DNA from: Chlamydiota bacterium
GTDB lineage: Bacteria > Chlamydiota > Chlamydiia > Chlamydiales > Parachlamydiaceae
Assembly (NCBI GenBank): GCA_013286075.1
Contig: JABDGJ010000015.1
Location: 1 to 22,640, forward strand
Reading direction: 5' to 3'
DNA: 22,640 bases
The position numbers and the translations under genes were made by a program. Position 1 is the stretch's first letter. Every line of letters begins with the position of its first letter. The notes under the pieces are model-generated. The model saw nothing but the letters and a program-made list of their open reading frames with translations, did no database searches and had not been told where the DNA came from. Shown piece after piece: positions 14,724-22,143 of the stretch.

Positions 14724-15416
14724 TCATGTTTCTTCATCTTTAAAGCGATATCCAACGCCCCTAACGGTTTCAATGCCATCGAAATTAGGACCTAATTTTT
14801 TTCGAAGAGATGCAATATGTACATCAATATTGCGGTCGATGATAAAGGCGTCATCGTTTTGCACATCATCTAACAATTGATTTCTTGTCAATACCTTCCC
14901 TCTATTCATGAGGAGTCGTTTCAAAATCCCAAATTCAGATAAAGTCAACGGTATTACCTTATCTTTCTTGCGAAGGTGATACCGCTCAACTTCCATTGTA
15001 AATTCGCCAAACGTCAATATTTTTGCTTCTTTTTCTATTTCTTTTCCTCTTCGCAGAACGGCTTTAATACGAGAAAAGAGTACCTTAAGAGAGAATGGTT
15101 TAGAGACATAATCGTCAGCACCAAGTTCTAATCCTAGGACTACATCGAGTTCCTCGCTCTTAGCAGAAATAATAATAATGGGTGTGCCATCAAAATCAGA
15201 ATTTGCCCGAATTTTTCTACATACATCTAATCCGCTTAAGCCGGGTAGCATTACATCGAGCACAATCACATCAGGTCTTTCTTTTTCAACGGCCATATAT
15301 CCGTTCAGTCCATCTGCTTCTGTGAGTACTTTGTATCCTGCTAATTCCCCTTGTAATTTGATTAATGAGGATATATCTTCCTCATCTTCAATAAGTAAAA
15401 TTTTTATTTTATTCAT
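14724..15416 (-). CDS. OmpR/PhoB-family response regulator
   Basis: 230 residues: receiver domain (1-118) and winged-helix DNA-binding domain (~135-228). The phosphorylation site is complete: Glu10-Asp11, phosphoacceptor Asp54 (VIVLDVMLPG), Ser84 and Lys106 (YVSKPFS). The output domain has TLSEFGILKRLLMNRGKVLTRNQLL, IDRNIDVHIASLRKKLG and TVRGVGYRF, all typical of PhoB-type regulators. It thus differs from ChxR of Chlamydia, an OmpR-type regulator that works without phosphorylation. No histidine kinase is adjacent. ATG 15416 is preferred, with AGGGG 4 nt upstream; extension to 15446 would place the Shine-Dalgarno inside the coding region. The 3' end lies 50 nt from the palindromic element. Target genes unknown. 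Confidence 0.92.
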   Translation of the reverse strand: MNKIKILLIEDEEDISSLIKLQGELAGYKVLTEADGLNGYMAVEKERPDVIVLDVMLPGLSGLDVCRKIRANSDFDGTPIIIISAKSEELDVVLGLELGADDYVSKPFSLKVLFSRIKAVLRRGKEIEKEAKILTFGEFTMEVERYHLRKKDKVIPLTLSEFGILKRLLMNRGKVLTRNQLLDDVQNDDAFIIDRNIDVHIASLRKKLGPNFDGIETVRGVGYRFKDEET

Positions 15417-15464
15417 CGTCCCCCTGTCAAATTCCCCGTTTTGCATTCACTTTGGTATATTTTT

Positions 15465-15476
15465 TACTATATAGTA
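15465..15476. promoter_or_regulatory. 12-nt AT palindrome upstream of the response regulator
   Basis: TACTATATAGTA is a perfect palindrome 49 nt upstream of the regulator start, and it overlaps possible -10 sequences on the minus strand. It could be a promoter element or an autoregulatory site; neither is proved. Confidence 0.3.
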
Positions 15477-15627
15477 TGATCCGAGATTTAATCTAATTTT
15501 TATTGAGGCAGCTTCGTAGACACGCTCTATCTCTGGGGTATAGATGACCCCCTCTCATTCGTTTTTTATCGAATTTGCGGATTTTATGGTGCTGAATTGT
15601 GCAATACCGTTTTTTTTCTTTCTTTTT

Positions 15628-15657
15628 TTGATTAAAAAATTTAAAATTCAGTATTTT
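15628..15657 (+). promoter_or_regulatory. Candidate promoter of the EamA transporter
   Basis: TTGATT (15628-15633), 18-nt spacer, TATTTT (15652-15657), giving a leader of ~25 nt to the ATG at 15690. The surrounding DNA is very AT-rich, so chance matches are likely. Confidence 0.35.
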
Positions 15658-15689
15658 ACGAAAATTGTAATTAATTATTCTTTCCCCTT

Positions 15690-16601
15690 ATGTTGTACGT
15701 TCTTTTGTTATATGCTTTATTTGCAAGCGTGTTCACAATCGCTAAAACAGCACTGATTTATGCTCAACCTTTTTTTCTCGTGGGCATTCGAATGTTGGTC
15801 GCAGGGATCATTTTACTGTTTTATCAAGTCATTATAAAAAAACAACGATTAGAATTTGATCGTACCATATGGAAAAAGCTTCTTTTATTAGCAGTATTCA
15901 ATATTTATTTAACTAATGTATTTGAATTTTGGGGATTGAAATATTTGACTTCTTTCAAAACCTGCTTTATTTACAGTTTATCCCCTTTTCTCTCAGCGAT
16001 CTTTTCTTTTTTCCTCTTTTCTGAAAAGCTTTCACAAAAAAAAGTTTTTGGATTATTGATCGGCTTTATTGGATTTGTTCCTATTTTGCTCAATCATACT
16101 TCAACGGAGGAGCAAGGAGGAAGCTTGTTATTTTTATCCTGGGCAGAATTAGCCGTTGTGTTAGCAACAGTCTGCAGCGTGTTAGGATGGATTTGTTTGA
16201 AGCAGCTTGTTGGTCAACACCAACTTTCTCCATTGACAGCGAATGGAATAAGTATGTTTATCGGCGGAATTTTTGCTCTTAGTCATTCCATGATAGTAGA
16301 AGATTGGCATCCTTTTCCGGTTACCAATTATTCTATTTTTTTTGAATGCACAATACTGCTGATTGTGATTTCAAATCTCGTTTGCTACAATTTATACGGA
16401 TCTCTTCTGAAACAGTATTCCGCGACATTTATGTCTTTTGCCGGTTTTACAACACCTCTTTTCACAGCTCTATTTGGTTGGCTCGTTCTTGGAGAAATTG
16501 TAAGTTGGCCATTTTATCTTTCTTTTGTCGTTGTCTTTTTTGGATTATTTCTCTTCGATCAAGAAGAACTAAAAAAACCATATAAATTAACAATTAGCTA
16601 A
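15690..16601 (+). CDS. EamA/DMT-superfamily transporter
   Basis: 303 residues with ten predicted membrane helices in two EamA repeats of ~140 residues each. Repeat 1: FLVGIRMLVAGIILLFYQ, KYLTSFKTCFIYSLSPFLSAIFSFFLFSEKLSQKKVFGLLIGFIGFVPIL. Repeat 2: ANGISMFIGGIFAL, KQYSATFMSFAGFTTPLFTALFGWLVLGEIVSWPFYLSFVVVFFGLFLF. The P-x-x-(S/T)A-x-F(S/G) plus GE-x(4) pattern at the end of each repeat is diagnostic. Intracellular bacteria use related carriers for S-adenosylmethionine (Rickettsia, Chlamydia), so that is one candidate substrate, but the sequence alone does not decide. No Shine-Dalgarno is visible before the ATG, which follows CCCCTT. Divergent from the response regulator. Confidence 0.87.
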   Translation: MLYVLLLYALFASVFTIAKTALIYAQPFFLVGIRMLVAGIILLFYQVIIKKQRLEFDRTIWKKLLLLAVFNIYLTNVFEFWGLKYLTSFKTCFIYSLSPFLSAIFSFFLFSEKLSQKKVFGLLIGFIGFVPILLNHTSTEEQGGSLLFLSWAELAVVLATVCSVLGWICLKQLVGQHQLSPLTANGISMFIGGIFALSHSMIVEDWHPFPVTNYSIFFECTILLIVISNLVCYNLYGSLLKQYSATFMSFAGFTTPLFTALFGWLVLGEIVSWPFYLSFVVVFFGLFLFDQEELKKPYKLTIS

Positions 16602-16603
16602 AA

Positions 16604-16640
16604 AAACATATAGTTCTTGTCATGAATTGCCTATATGTTT
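16604..16640 (+). terminator. Hairpin after the EamA transporter gene
   Basis: AAACATATAG (16604-16613) and CTATATGTTT (16631-16640) form a 10-bp stem around a 17-nt loop, beginning 2 nt after the transporter stop. The 3' side carries only TTT, so it is a weak intrinsic terminator at best. It also lies 35 nt before the next gene and could instead sit in that gene's leader. Confidence 0.4.
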
Positions 16641-16674
16641 ATAACGAAAAAAAGACAATCTCTTACAATTGCCT

Positions 16675-17721
16675 ATGCAACAACGACTAGAAAAACAAAT
16701 ATTCATCCAATTTGACAGGGAACTTTACAAAGAGCAAATAGCTAATTCTATTCCTTCTATAATTAAAAAAGGAAAAAAGATACTAAAGAGCTACATTTAC
16801 TTTAATTTGTTTTTTACTTCCCTTCTTTGTTTAGAAATTATTTATTTTTTTATTCATATCACATTACTAGTACAAACATTTGTAATTGCAATTCACCTGT
16901 CTCTGATTTTTGCTACCTTATTTTCTTTTTTAACTCTTAGGCTCTATGCGCAAAGTCGAAAGACAGAACAGCTATTAGCTCTTATTTCTGATTTTTTACA
17001 CAATTGTGAAAGATTGCCGCGTAAAGGAGAAGAATCCGATCTTCATTTATTTATTTCTGATGCTTGTTGCAAATTAGCTACTGAAATCCATGGTTGTGAA
17101 TATTTCGTTTTTGGTCGCCCTTTCTGGTGCATTTTTCTCCACTCTTCATTAGAGAAAATCAATTGTTATCTTTTTTGGCGCGATATTCATTTCATAAAAG
17201 AAACTTTATTGGAAACAAGTGTGGAGAAACATATTCAAGTTGTTCGAATGAAACCAACTGATTTAGAGGCGCATGCCGGTCTTGGAAACGCCTATGTGAT
17301 GCTTTCCGGAATTTATGTAGATCCAGCGTCTATGGATGGATTGGAAGACGGTAAATGGATTCCGTCTAATAAATTTGGCGAGTCGTTCAAGCAAAAATTC
17401 CGCTTATGCGCCAAAAAGGCTATAGAGGAATTTAAAATTTTAAGTCATTATGCTCCGAACGATCCTTGGGTACATGCACAGCTTGCCTACAGTTATCGCG
17501 ACTTACAAATGCCAGCAGAAGAAATGAAAGAATATGAAACAATACTTACTCTATGTCCCGAAGATAAAGAATCGCTTTTTCAATTAGGGAAATTGTATTT
17601 TGCACAGGGAAAAAATGGGAAAGGATTGCAAATTTACGAGACTCTTACAAGCTCTAATTACAAAAAAGCGGAACAATTAATTCGTTTTTATGATGGTGGT
17701 AAAGTCTTAGAAGAGGTATAG
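16675..17721 (+). CDS. Membrane-anchored TPR protein of unknown function
   Basis: 348 residues. A basic N-terminus (KKGKKILKSY) leads into two adjacent membrane helices at ~40-60 and ~65-90. A soluble part follows, with a Cys/Trp/Phe-rich segment (residues ~125-175) and then TPR-like repeats: DLEAHAGLGNAYVMLSGIY (~200-220), DPWVHAQLAYSYRDLQMPAEEMKEYETILTLCPED (~262-297) and KESLFQLGKLYFAQGKNGKGLQIYETL (~298-325). TPRs act as protein-protein scaffolds; the partner is unknown. The start is ATG 16675 or TTG 16669 two codons earlier; neither has a Shine-Dalgarno. It heads the tightly spaced cluster that runs to the right edge, and its frame continues open beyond the TAG stop through the next small ORF. 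Confidence 0.78.
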   Translation: MQQRLEKQIFIQFDRELYKEQIANSIPSIIKKGKKILKSYIYFNLFFTSLLCLEIIYFFIHITLLVQTFVIAIHLSLIFATLFSFLTLRLYAQSRKTEQLLALISDFLHNCERLPRKGEESDLHLFISDACCKLATEIHGCEYFVFGRPFWCIFLHSSLEKINCYLFWRDIHFIKETLLETSVEKHIQVVRMKPTDLEAHAGLGNAYVMLSGIYVDPASMDGLEDGKWIPSNKFGESFKQKFRLCAKKAIEEFKILSHYAPNDPWVHAQLAYSYRDLQMPAEEMKEYETILTLCPEDKESLFQLGKLYFAQGKNGKGLQIYETLTSSNYKKAEQLIRFYDGGKVLEEV

Positions 17722-17751
17722 TATTTTGAGACCACTTGGGTATATATTTAT

Positions 17752-17919
17752 TTGAGGTCCTTTCTGAGCGTCAAAAATCATCAAACACCGCAGGAAAAAC
17801 TTGCTGTTAAAAAGAAAGTTCCCTCCTGGTTCAAGTGCCTTGCCATTGTGACTGTACTGGCTTTAGTATGTGTTGCCATTGCGATGGTATTCATGATGAG
17901 ACATACCGAAGTGGCATAA
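17752..17919 (+). CDS. Putative 55-aa single-pass membrane microprotein
   Basis: An unlisted small frame fills the gap between the TPR gene and rsmD. From TTG 17752 it gives a basic, polar N-terminal half (RSFLSVKNHQTPQEKLAVKKKVPSW) followed by a ~23-residue membrane helix (LAIVTVLALVCVAIAMVFMM) and a short RHTEVA tail, ending TAA 17917-17919, 8 nt before rsmD. The well-formed helix with positive charges on its N-side, and the absence of frameshifts, favour a real protein. Against it: no ATG before the helix and no clear Shine-Dalgarno. The frame is continuous with the TPR gene across the TAG at 17719-17721, so readthrough or an ancestral C-terminal extension of that protein is the alternative. 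Function unknown. Confidence 0.5.
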   Translation: MRSFLSVKNHQTPQEKLAVKKKVPSWFKCLAIVTVLALVCVAIAMVFMMRHTEVA

Positions 17920-17929
17920 TTTCGGTATG
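17902..17929 (+). promoter_or_regulatory. Hairpin enclosing the rsmD start codon
   Basis: CATACCGAA (17902-17910) and TTCGGTATG (17921-17929) form a perfect 9-bp stem with a 10-nt loop. The last three bases are the rsmD ATG, and the loop contains the stop codon of the upstream small ORF. In mRNA this would hide the start codon unless ribosomes translating the small ORF open it, a classic coupling arrangement. Function is inferred from geometry. Confidence 0.55.
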
Positions 17930-18514
17930 CACATTATTGGGGGAGAATATCGGCGACGTCGATTGACAATGCCTACATGCGGTTCTACTCGTCCTACCTC
18001 TAGCCAAGTTCGCGAAGCAGTTTTTAATATTTGCCAATCTTTTATTCAAGAAGCTGTTTTTTTAGATCTTTTTGCAGGCTCCGGTGCAATGGGTCTCGAA
18101 GCACTAAGTCGAGGTGCACAATTTGTCACTTTTGTAGAAATAGATAAGGAAGCCATTCATTGTATTGAGAAAAATATTGAAACTTTGGGAGTGCAAAAAC
18201 AAACAGAAGTATTGAAAGGAGATGTATTTGCCATTCTCAAACGGTTAGAAAAACAGCACAAGCAATATAGCATTATCTACGCTGACCCTCCTTATCGGAT
18301 GCAAATTCCTATATCCAATTCCTATTATAGTCTCGAAGTGATTCAATGGATAGATCAACATGATATCCTTATCCCGGAAGGATCTTTTTTTGTGGAAGAA
18401 GATTTTCGATTGGAGCTTGAAATCAACAACTTATACCACAGCCAATTCATGAGTGCCAGACGCTTTGGACAAACGATTCTTCAGCACTATCAAAGAAAAT
18501 CTTTTGTTTTGTAA
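17927..18514 (+). CDS. rsmD: 16S rRNA (guanine966-N2)-methyltransferase RsmD
   Basis: SAM-dependent N2-methylation of G966 in 16S rRNA within the assembled 30S subunit. N-terminal HIIGGEYRRRRL...TRPTSSQVREAVFNI (residues 2-35) is the RsmD signature. Motif I is DLFAGSGAMGLEAL (47-60), with the acidic FVEID at 69-73, and the catalytic motif IV is DPPY (120-123). Length (195 aa) is normal. The start codon lies in a hairpin, and the Shine-Dalgarno is weak (only GG close upstream). The C-terminus is followed by a 45-nt gap to mcsA. Confidence 0.93.
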   Translation: MHIIGGEYRRRRLTMPTCGSTRPTSSQVREAVFNICQSFIQEAVFLDLFAGSGAMGLEALSRGAQFVTFVEIDKEAIHCIEKNIETLGVQKQTEVLKGDVFAILKRLEKQHKQYSIIYADPPYRMQIPISNSYYSLEVIQWIDQHDILIPEGSFFVEEDFRLELEINNLYHSQFMSARRFGQTILQHYQRKSFVL

Positions 18515-18559
18515 TCATTTCTTGCTTTCCTCCCTTCATTTTTCTATATTCAAAATTCT

Positions 18560-19135
18560 ATGTTTGAAAGAAAAAATGATCATCAAATTCCAGATCGCCC
18601 TCTGGAGTGTAGCGAATGTAAAAAGCCAATTTCTGTCCGTTATACAGAAATTGTTGGAGATATGATTACAGAAATTCACATGTGTGCGGATTGTCCCGAG
18701 CTTCAAAAGCGATTGCATGGGACAAGCCCTCGGGAATTTGTTGCAGAGCAAACGGGGAATCCGGCTGGATTAGAGTGTGGAAACTGTGGAACGACATTGG
18801 AAGATGTAAAAAGGGGACATCTTTTAGGGTGTTCGATTTGTTACACAGTGTTTGAAGATGTCTTATTTACAGAAATGCAGACAACGAATCGTTTACCGCC
18901 CAAAATGATCAATAAAAAAGGGCATCCTTTACATATAGGACGCTCCCCTGGAGAAACCTCATCGGTCACTCTTTCTTCTCGCTTAGTAGCTCTAGATGAA
19001 GCATTGAAAGAGACTTTAAGCAGAGAAGATTATGAACAGGCTGCTCTATTAAGAGACCAAATCAAAGAAATTACGGAAAAAGGAGAATGGAAAGAAAAAG
19101 GGACTCCGAAACAAAAAGACGAAGAAAAAAAATGA
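18560..19135 (+). CDS. mcsA: McsA-like zinc and UVR-motif protein
   Basis: 191 residues. Two zinc modules: Cys17/Cys20 with Cys42/Cys45, and Cys73/Cys76 with Cys91/Cys94. A UvrB/UvrC-type helical motif follows near the C-terminus (RLVALDEALKETLSREDYEQAALLRDQI), then a charged tail (KQKDEEKK). In Firmicutes McsA activates the arginine kinase McsB and its UVR motif contacts ClpC. Here the gene overlaps mcsB by ATGA, so the complex is probably conserved, although the kinase itself is degenerate. An exact role in chlamydiae is not known to me. ATG 18560 lacks a Shine-Dalgarno; the sequence upstream is AT-rich with TATATT (18543-18548 region). Confidence 0.85.
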   Translation: MFERKNDHQIPDRPLECSECKKPISVRYTEIVGDMITEIHMCADCPELQKRLHGTSPREFVAEQTGNPAGLECGNCGTTLEDVKRGHLLGCSICYTVFEDVLFTEMQTTNRLPPKMINKKGHPLHIGRSPGETSSVTLSSRLVALDEALKETLSREDYEQAALLRDQIKEITEKGEWKEKGTPKQKDEEKK

Positions 19136-20208
19136 CCGCGCATGCATTGTATCCCTCTTTTTCAAATGGACAAAACCCATGGTATCACAATGCAAATCCC
19201 ATTTGGCTAGGTTCTACTCTGAGCATTCACCGCAATTTGGAAAAATTTCATTTTCCTAGTAAGCTTCCCGTAGAAAAAAGAAAACAAATCATTTCCCTGT
19301 TCGATAGAGATGTTCTTGCAAGTCAATCTCTAAAAAAACCACAAGTATATAAGGCAGAAGATCTTGCACCTATAGAAAAAGAATTTCTTGTGGAACATTT
19401 TCTTTCTCAAAAAAGCTTTCAACAAGCTCTTGCAGGAGAAGCATTTCTCTTAGATGAGTCGAAAGAATTTCTTGGGGTATTCAACATAAAAGATCACCTC
19501 TATTTACATCTCGTCGATTCTCGAGGAGAGTTAGAAAATGCGTGGAGCCGGTTGGCCAAAATTGAGTCTGAGTTAAGCAAATCGGTAAGTTTTGCTTTTT
19601 CTCCAAAATTTGGATTTTTGAGTTCAGATAGTGGAGAATGCGGTACGGGTCTACATGTGACAGCATTTTTACATATTCCGATGATTCTGCATGCGAATCG
19701 CTTGCAAGACATCTTAAAAAAAAATAAAGAAGATAATATAGAATATAGCGGGTTGCACGGAGATCCTCATGATATTATTGGGGACATTGTTGCTTTTCAC
19801 AACAATTACACGTTGGGTGTAACCGAAGAAAATATTTTGCGGTCAATCTATGGTTTAGCAACAAAACTCGTCATCGAAGAAAGTAGTTTGCGATCTCATT
19901 TCAAACAGGCAAACGAAAATGAACAAGCAGAAATTAAGGATAAGGTCAGTCGAGCGTATGGAATTCTGTTGCATTCTTACCAAATTGAACCTATCGAAGC
20001 ATTGCATGCATTGAGTTGGTTAAAAATTGGATTGGAGATGGGTTGGCTTAGCGATACTACCCATGAGGAAATTAATCAATTATTTTTTTCATGTCGAAGA
20101 GCACATTTACTTTGCTATTACGGGCAGAAAATGATCCCAGAAGAAATTCCCCATAAACGGTCAGAATTTATTCATATTGTATTAAAAAAGCTGAAGTTAC
20201 TCATATAA
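19132..20208 (+). CDS. mcsB: McsB-like (ATP:guanido phosphotransferase fold), catalytic motifs degenerate
   Basis: 358 residues aligning over their whole length with McsB. Preserved framework: NPWYHNANPIWLGS, YAF-type SFAFSPKFGFLSS, CGTGL, TLGVTEENI, RAYGILLHSYQIE-x-EALHALSWLKIGLEMG. Catalytic motifs are altered: SSRIRLARN reads STLSIHRN (28-35), NEEDH reads NIKDH (118-122), TGLRASVM reads TGLHVTAF with His175 for Arg, and GIYGEGSE reads GLHGDPHD (207-214). The catalytic glutamate and several nucleotide-binding arginines are thus gone, so arginine kinase activity is doubtful; a scaffold or pseudokinase role with McsA is the better inference. Start ATG 19132 (ATGA overlap with the mcsA stop) is preferred to the in-frame ATG at 19087, which would overlap mcsA by 49 nt and add only basic low-complexity residues. 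Confidence 0.88.
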   Translation: MTAHALYPSFSNGQNPWYHNANPIWLGSTLSIHRNLEKFHFPSKLPVEKRKQIISLFDRDVLASQSLKKPQVYKAEDLAPIEKEFLVEHFLSQKSFQQALAGEAFLLDESKEFLGVFNIKDHLYLHLVDSRGELENAWSRLAKIESELSKSVSFAFSPKFGFLSSDSGECGTGLHVTAFLHIPMILHANRLQDILKKNKEDNIEYSGLHGDPHDIIGDIVAFHNNYTLGVTEENILRSIYGLATKLVIEESSLRSHFKQANENEQAEIKDKVSRAYGILLHSYQIEPIEALHALSWLKIGLEMGWLSDTTHEEINQLFFSCRRAHLLCYYGQKMIPEEIPHKRSEFIHIVLKKLKLLI

Positions 20209-20220
20209 TTTAAGTGTTTA

Positions 20221-22143
20221 GTGATACATTTTATTGATTTGCAATCCAATCTCGCCGAAATTTCCGATGCTCTCTACAGAGAAGGATCAATTGTTTCTCT
20301 TTTTCCTACATCCCAAACTTCTGTAAGATGTAATTACTCTTTATTGGGAAAAGTCATTCATATGACCCACTCCATCTGGAACATCCTTCCATTTCGCTCT
20401 GAATTGAACCTGAAAAACATCATTTGGAAAATTTTGAATGACGATTTTAATTTAGCAGTACAACAAGTGTATCAATTGCGTACCAGGCGGCTCCAACATC
20501 TCTTTATTCATTCTTCTAGTGACTGGCAACAAGAAGGATATGCTTTTTTTTTAGAAAAAGAAGGAATTCTTCAGAGGGGAAAAAAATGGGTAAAAAAGGG
20601 TGAGATAGAAAAATATGACCCACGCGCTCACCGACATACGATTGTCAGCTTTCAGCAGGCTACGGAGGATTTTTGGCATATATTCATTTCTGATAGAAAA
20701 GAGCACATCCAATTGCGTGCCCCTCTTATGGCGTATGTGAGCCCGGATGCTTTTTTAAAGAACAACCGAATTTGGCAAGCTATACAAAAAGAGTGTGATT
20801 GGGTCCATTGTGAAGGGACAACTCAAAAAACAATCCCAGTCAATACCTTATATAAAGTAATGAAATACAGTCCGTTATTAACACATGAAAAAAAAGAATT
20901 GCAATCTTGGCTGGATGCAATCAATCAAGCCGAATTGTTGTCAGTTGCTACTTTTAGACATGTTTTACACGATATTGTTGAAAGTAGTGGAATAGAAAAC
21001 ATGGTGGTTGCATTGCAAAATTTATTTTGTTGGCTATGGCAAGGAGGTTGTCTTCTTCTCAAGCGAGAAGATCGGGAACAGATGGATTGGCGGGATGGAT
21101 TGAAAAAAGGAGATACGATTACATGCAATGGACTTTCTCTCCAGATTGGTTGTGAACTCGGTTCAGAAAAGGAAAAGATTCACGACCGGTTCAAAATATT
21201 CGAATTGTCTGATTTTCCCGACTACGTTGTAAAAATTCCGAATAATCGTTTTTGTTTATTTATAGAAAGGGAGAAAAGAAAAGAAAAACAATATTGTGGA
21301 TTTCGACTTGTGCGGCACATTAAAAAAATTCAAAAAAAGGGATGCACACCAGTTTCTGGGTTTGATGAAGGAGGAAAATTAGTTATCCTTGAAAAACTGC
21401 AGTCAGTATTTCATGCCTCTCCATGGAAAAGTACTGATTTCCGATTGTGCGAGGAAGATGAAAAATTGGCTAAGATTCTTGCTAATCATCTGCTCTATTT
21501 ACAGCAAGCACGTATTGCGCCATTGCCTTTATCTCCTAATTACCTCTTTATATCGAAAAAAGGAACAATAACATCGAGCCGTATTCTTATAAAAAATCCT
21601 GCTAACTACAATAAGTGGGAAAAATTTTGTGTCGTTTCTTCCAAAGGAAATCGACATGTGTTGGAATTTCTTATTCGCGTTTCTAAATTAGATAGGCATC
21701 CTATTGCCAATTATTATCAAACAGCAGTCTCTTCTGTTCTAAAAGAAGGGAAAAATTATCTCCTATCATTGTCTTTGCCAAATGGTCACAATTGTCCAAA
21801 TTATGACCAGCGTGCCGAAAAATTATGTGAAGCAGCACAAAAAATAAGAGAAGAGTGTTACTCACGTGCTGTATCTTACGTGCGAAAAAGAAGAAAAGGG
21901 TATTCAGAAGGACAACTTCTCACCGATGTGGGGAAAAGACTTTGTGAAGAATACCTCAGATCTCCTACTCCAGGGATACTCTCTACATCTCTTGCCGAAG
22001 TAGCTGCGAAAAGTTTCCAACAAGAATCTTCGTCAAAAATCTGCAATGATAGTAAACAACGGGAAAAATATTACGACAATCAGTTTCATGCCATCCAAGA
22101 GTTGGAAAAAACGTATCGAGAAAAAGAAAGGAAAAAAGAATGA
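20221..22143 (+). CDS. Large protein of unknown function, 640 aa (possible degenerate kinase fold)
   Basis: Not recognised. GTG start 12 nt after mcsB; no Shine-Dalgarno, and the next Met is near residue 48. No signal peptide or membrane helix. Residues 1-230 are globular and rich in aromatics (VIHMTHSIWNILPF, EDFWHIFIS). Residues ~320-460 resemble the outline of a kinase-like fold: FKIFELSDFPDYVVKIPNN with Lys338 after V-V, ERRE-like EREKRKE, a VILEKL hinge-like strand, then LSPNYLFISKKGTI (from ~439), where kinases have the catalytic-loop Asn strand; no HRD or DFG is visible. Residues ~540-640 are charged and helical, ending QELEKTYREKERKKE. The stop overlaps the cyoE start (ATGA), so it belongs to the mcsA-mcsB-cyoE cluster. 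Kinase similarity is weak inference. Confidence 0.7.
   Translation: MIHFIDLQSNLAEISDALYREGSIVSLFPTSQTSVRCNYSLLGKVIHMTHSIWNILPFRSELNLKNIIWKILNDDFNLAVQQVYQLRTRRLQHLFIHSSSDWQQEGYAFFLEKEGILQRGKKWVKKGEIEKYDPRAHRHTIVSFQQATEDFWHIFISDRKEHIQLRAPLMAYVSPDAFLKNNRIWQAIQKECDWVHCEGTTQKTIPVNTLYKVMKYSPLLTHEKKELQSWLDAINQAELLSVATFRHVLHDIVESSGIENMVVALQNLFCWLWQGGCLLLKREDREQMDWRDGLKKGDTITCNGLSLQIGCELGSEKEKIHDRFKIFELSDFPDYVVKIPNNRFCLFIEREKRKEKQYCGFRLVRHIKKIQKKGCTPVSGFDEGGKLVILEKLQSVFHASPWKSTDFRLCEEDEKLAKILANHLLYLQQARIAPLPLSPNYLFISKKGTITSSRILIKNPANYNKWEKFCVVSSKGNRHVLEFLIRVSKLDRHPIANYYQTAVSSVLKEGKNYLLSLSLPNGHNCPNYDQRAEKLCEAAQKIREECYSRAVSYVRKRRKGYSEGQLLTDVGKRLCEEYLRSPTPGILSTSLAEVAAKSFQQESSSKICNDSKQREKYYDNQFHAIQELEKTYREKERKKE

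Noticed and set aside
15544..15756. 70-codon hydrophobic frame before the EamA gene
   Set aside because: It overlaps the transporter start, its hydrophobicity follows from T-rich DNA, and it covers the likely promoter.
17722..17919. Sequencing error making a false stop in the TPR gene
   Set aside because: Cannot be excluded, but the TAG is followed by a sequence whose composition and helix make sense as a separate short ORF, and no frameshift is involved; kept as an alternative in the findings.
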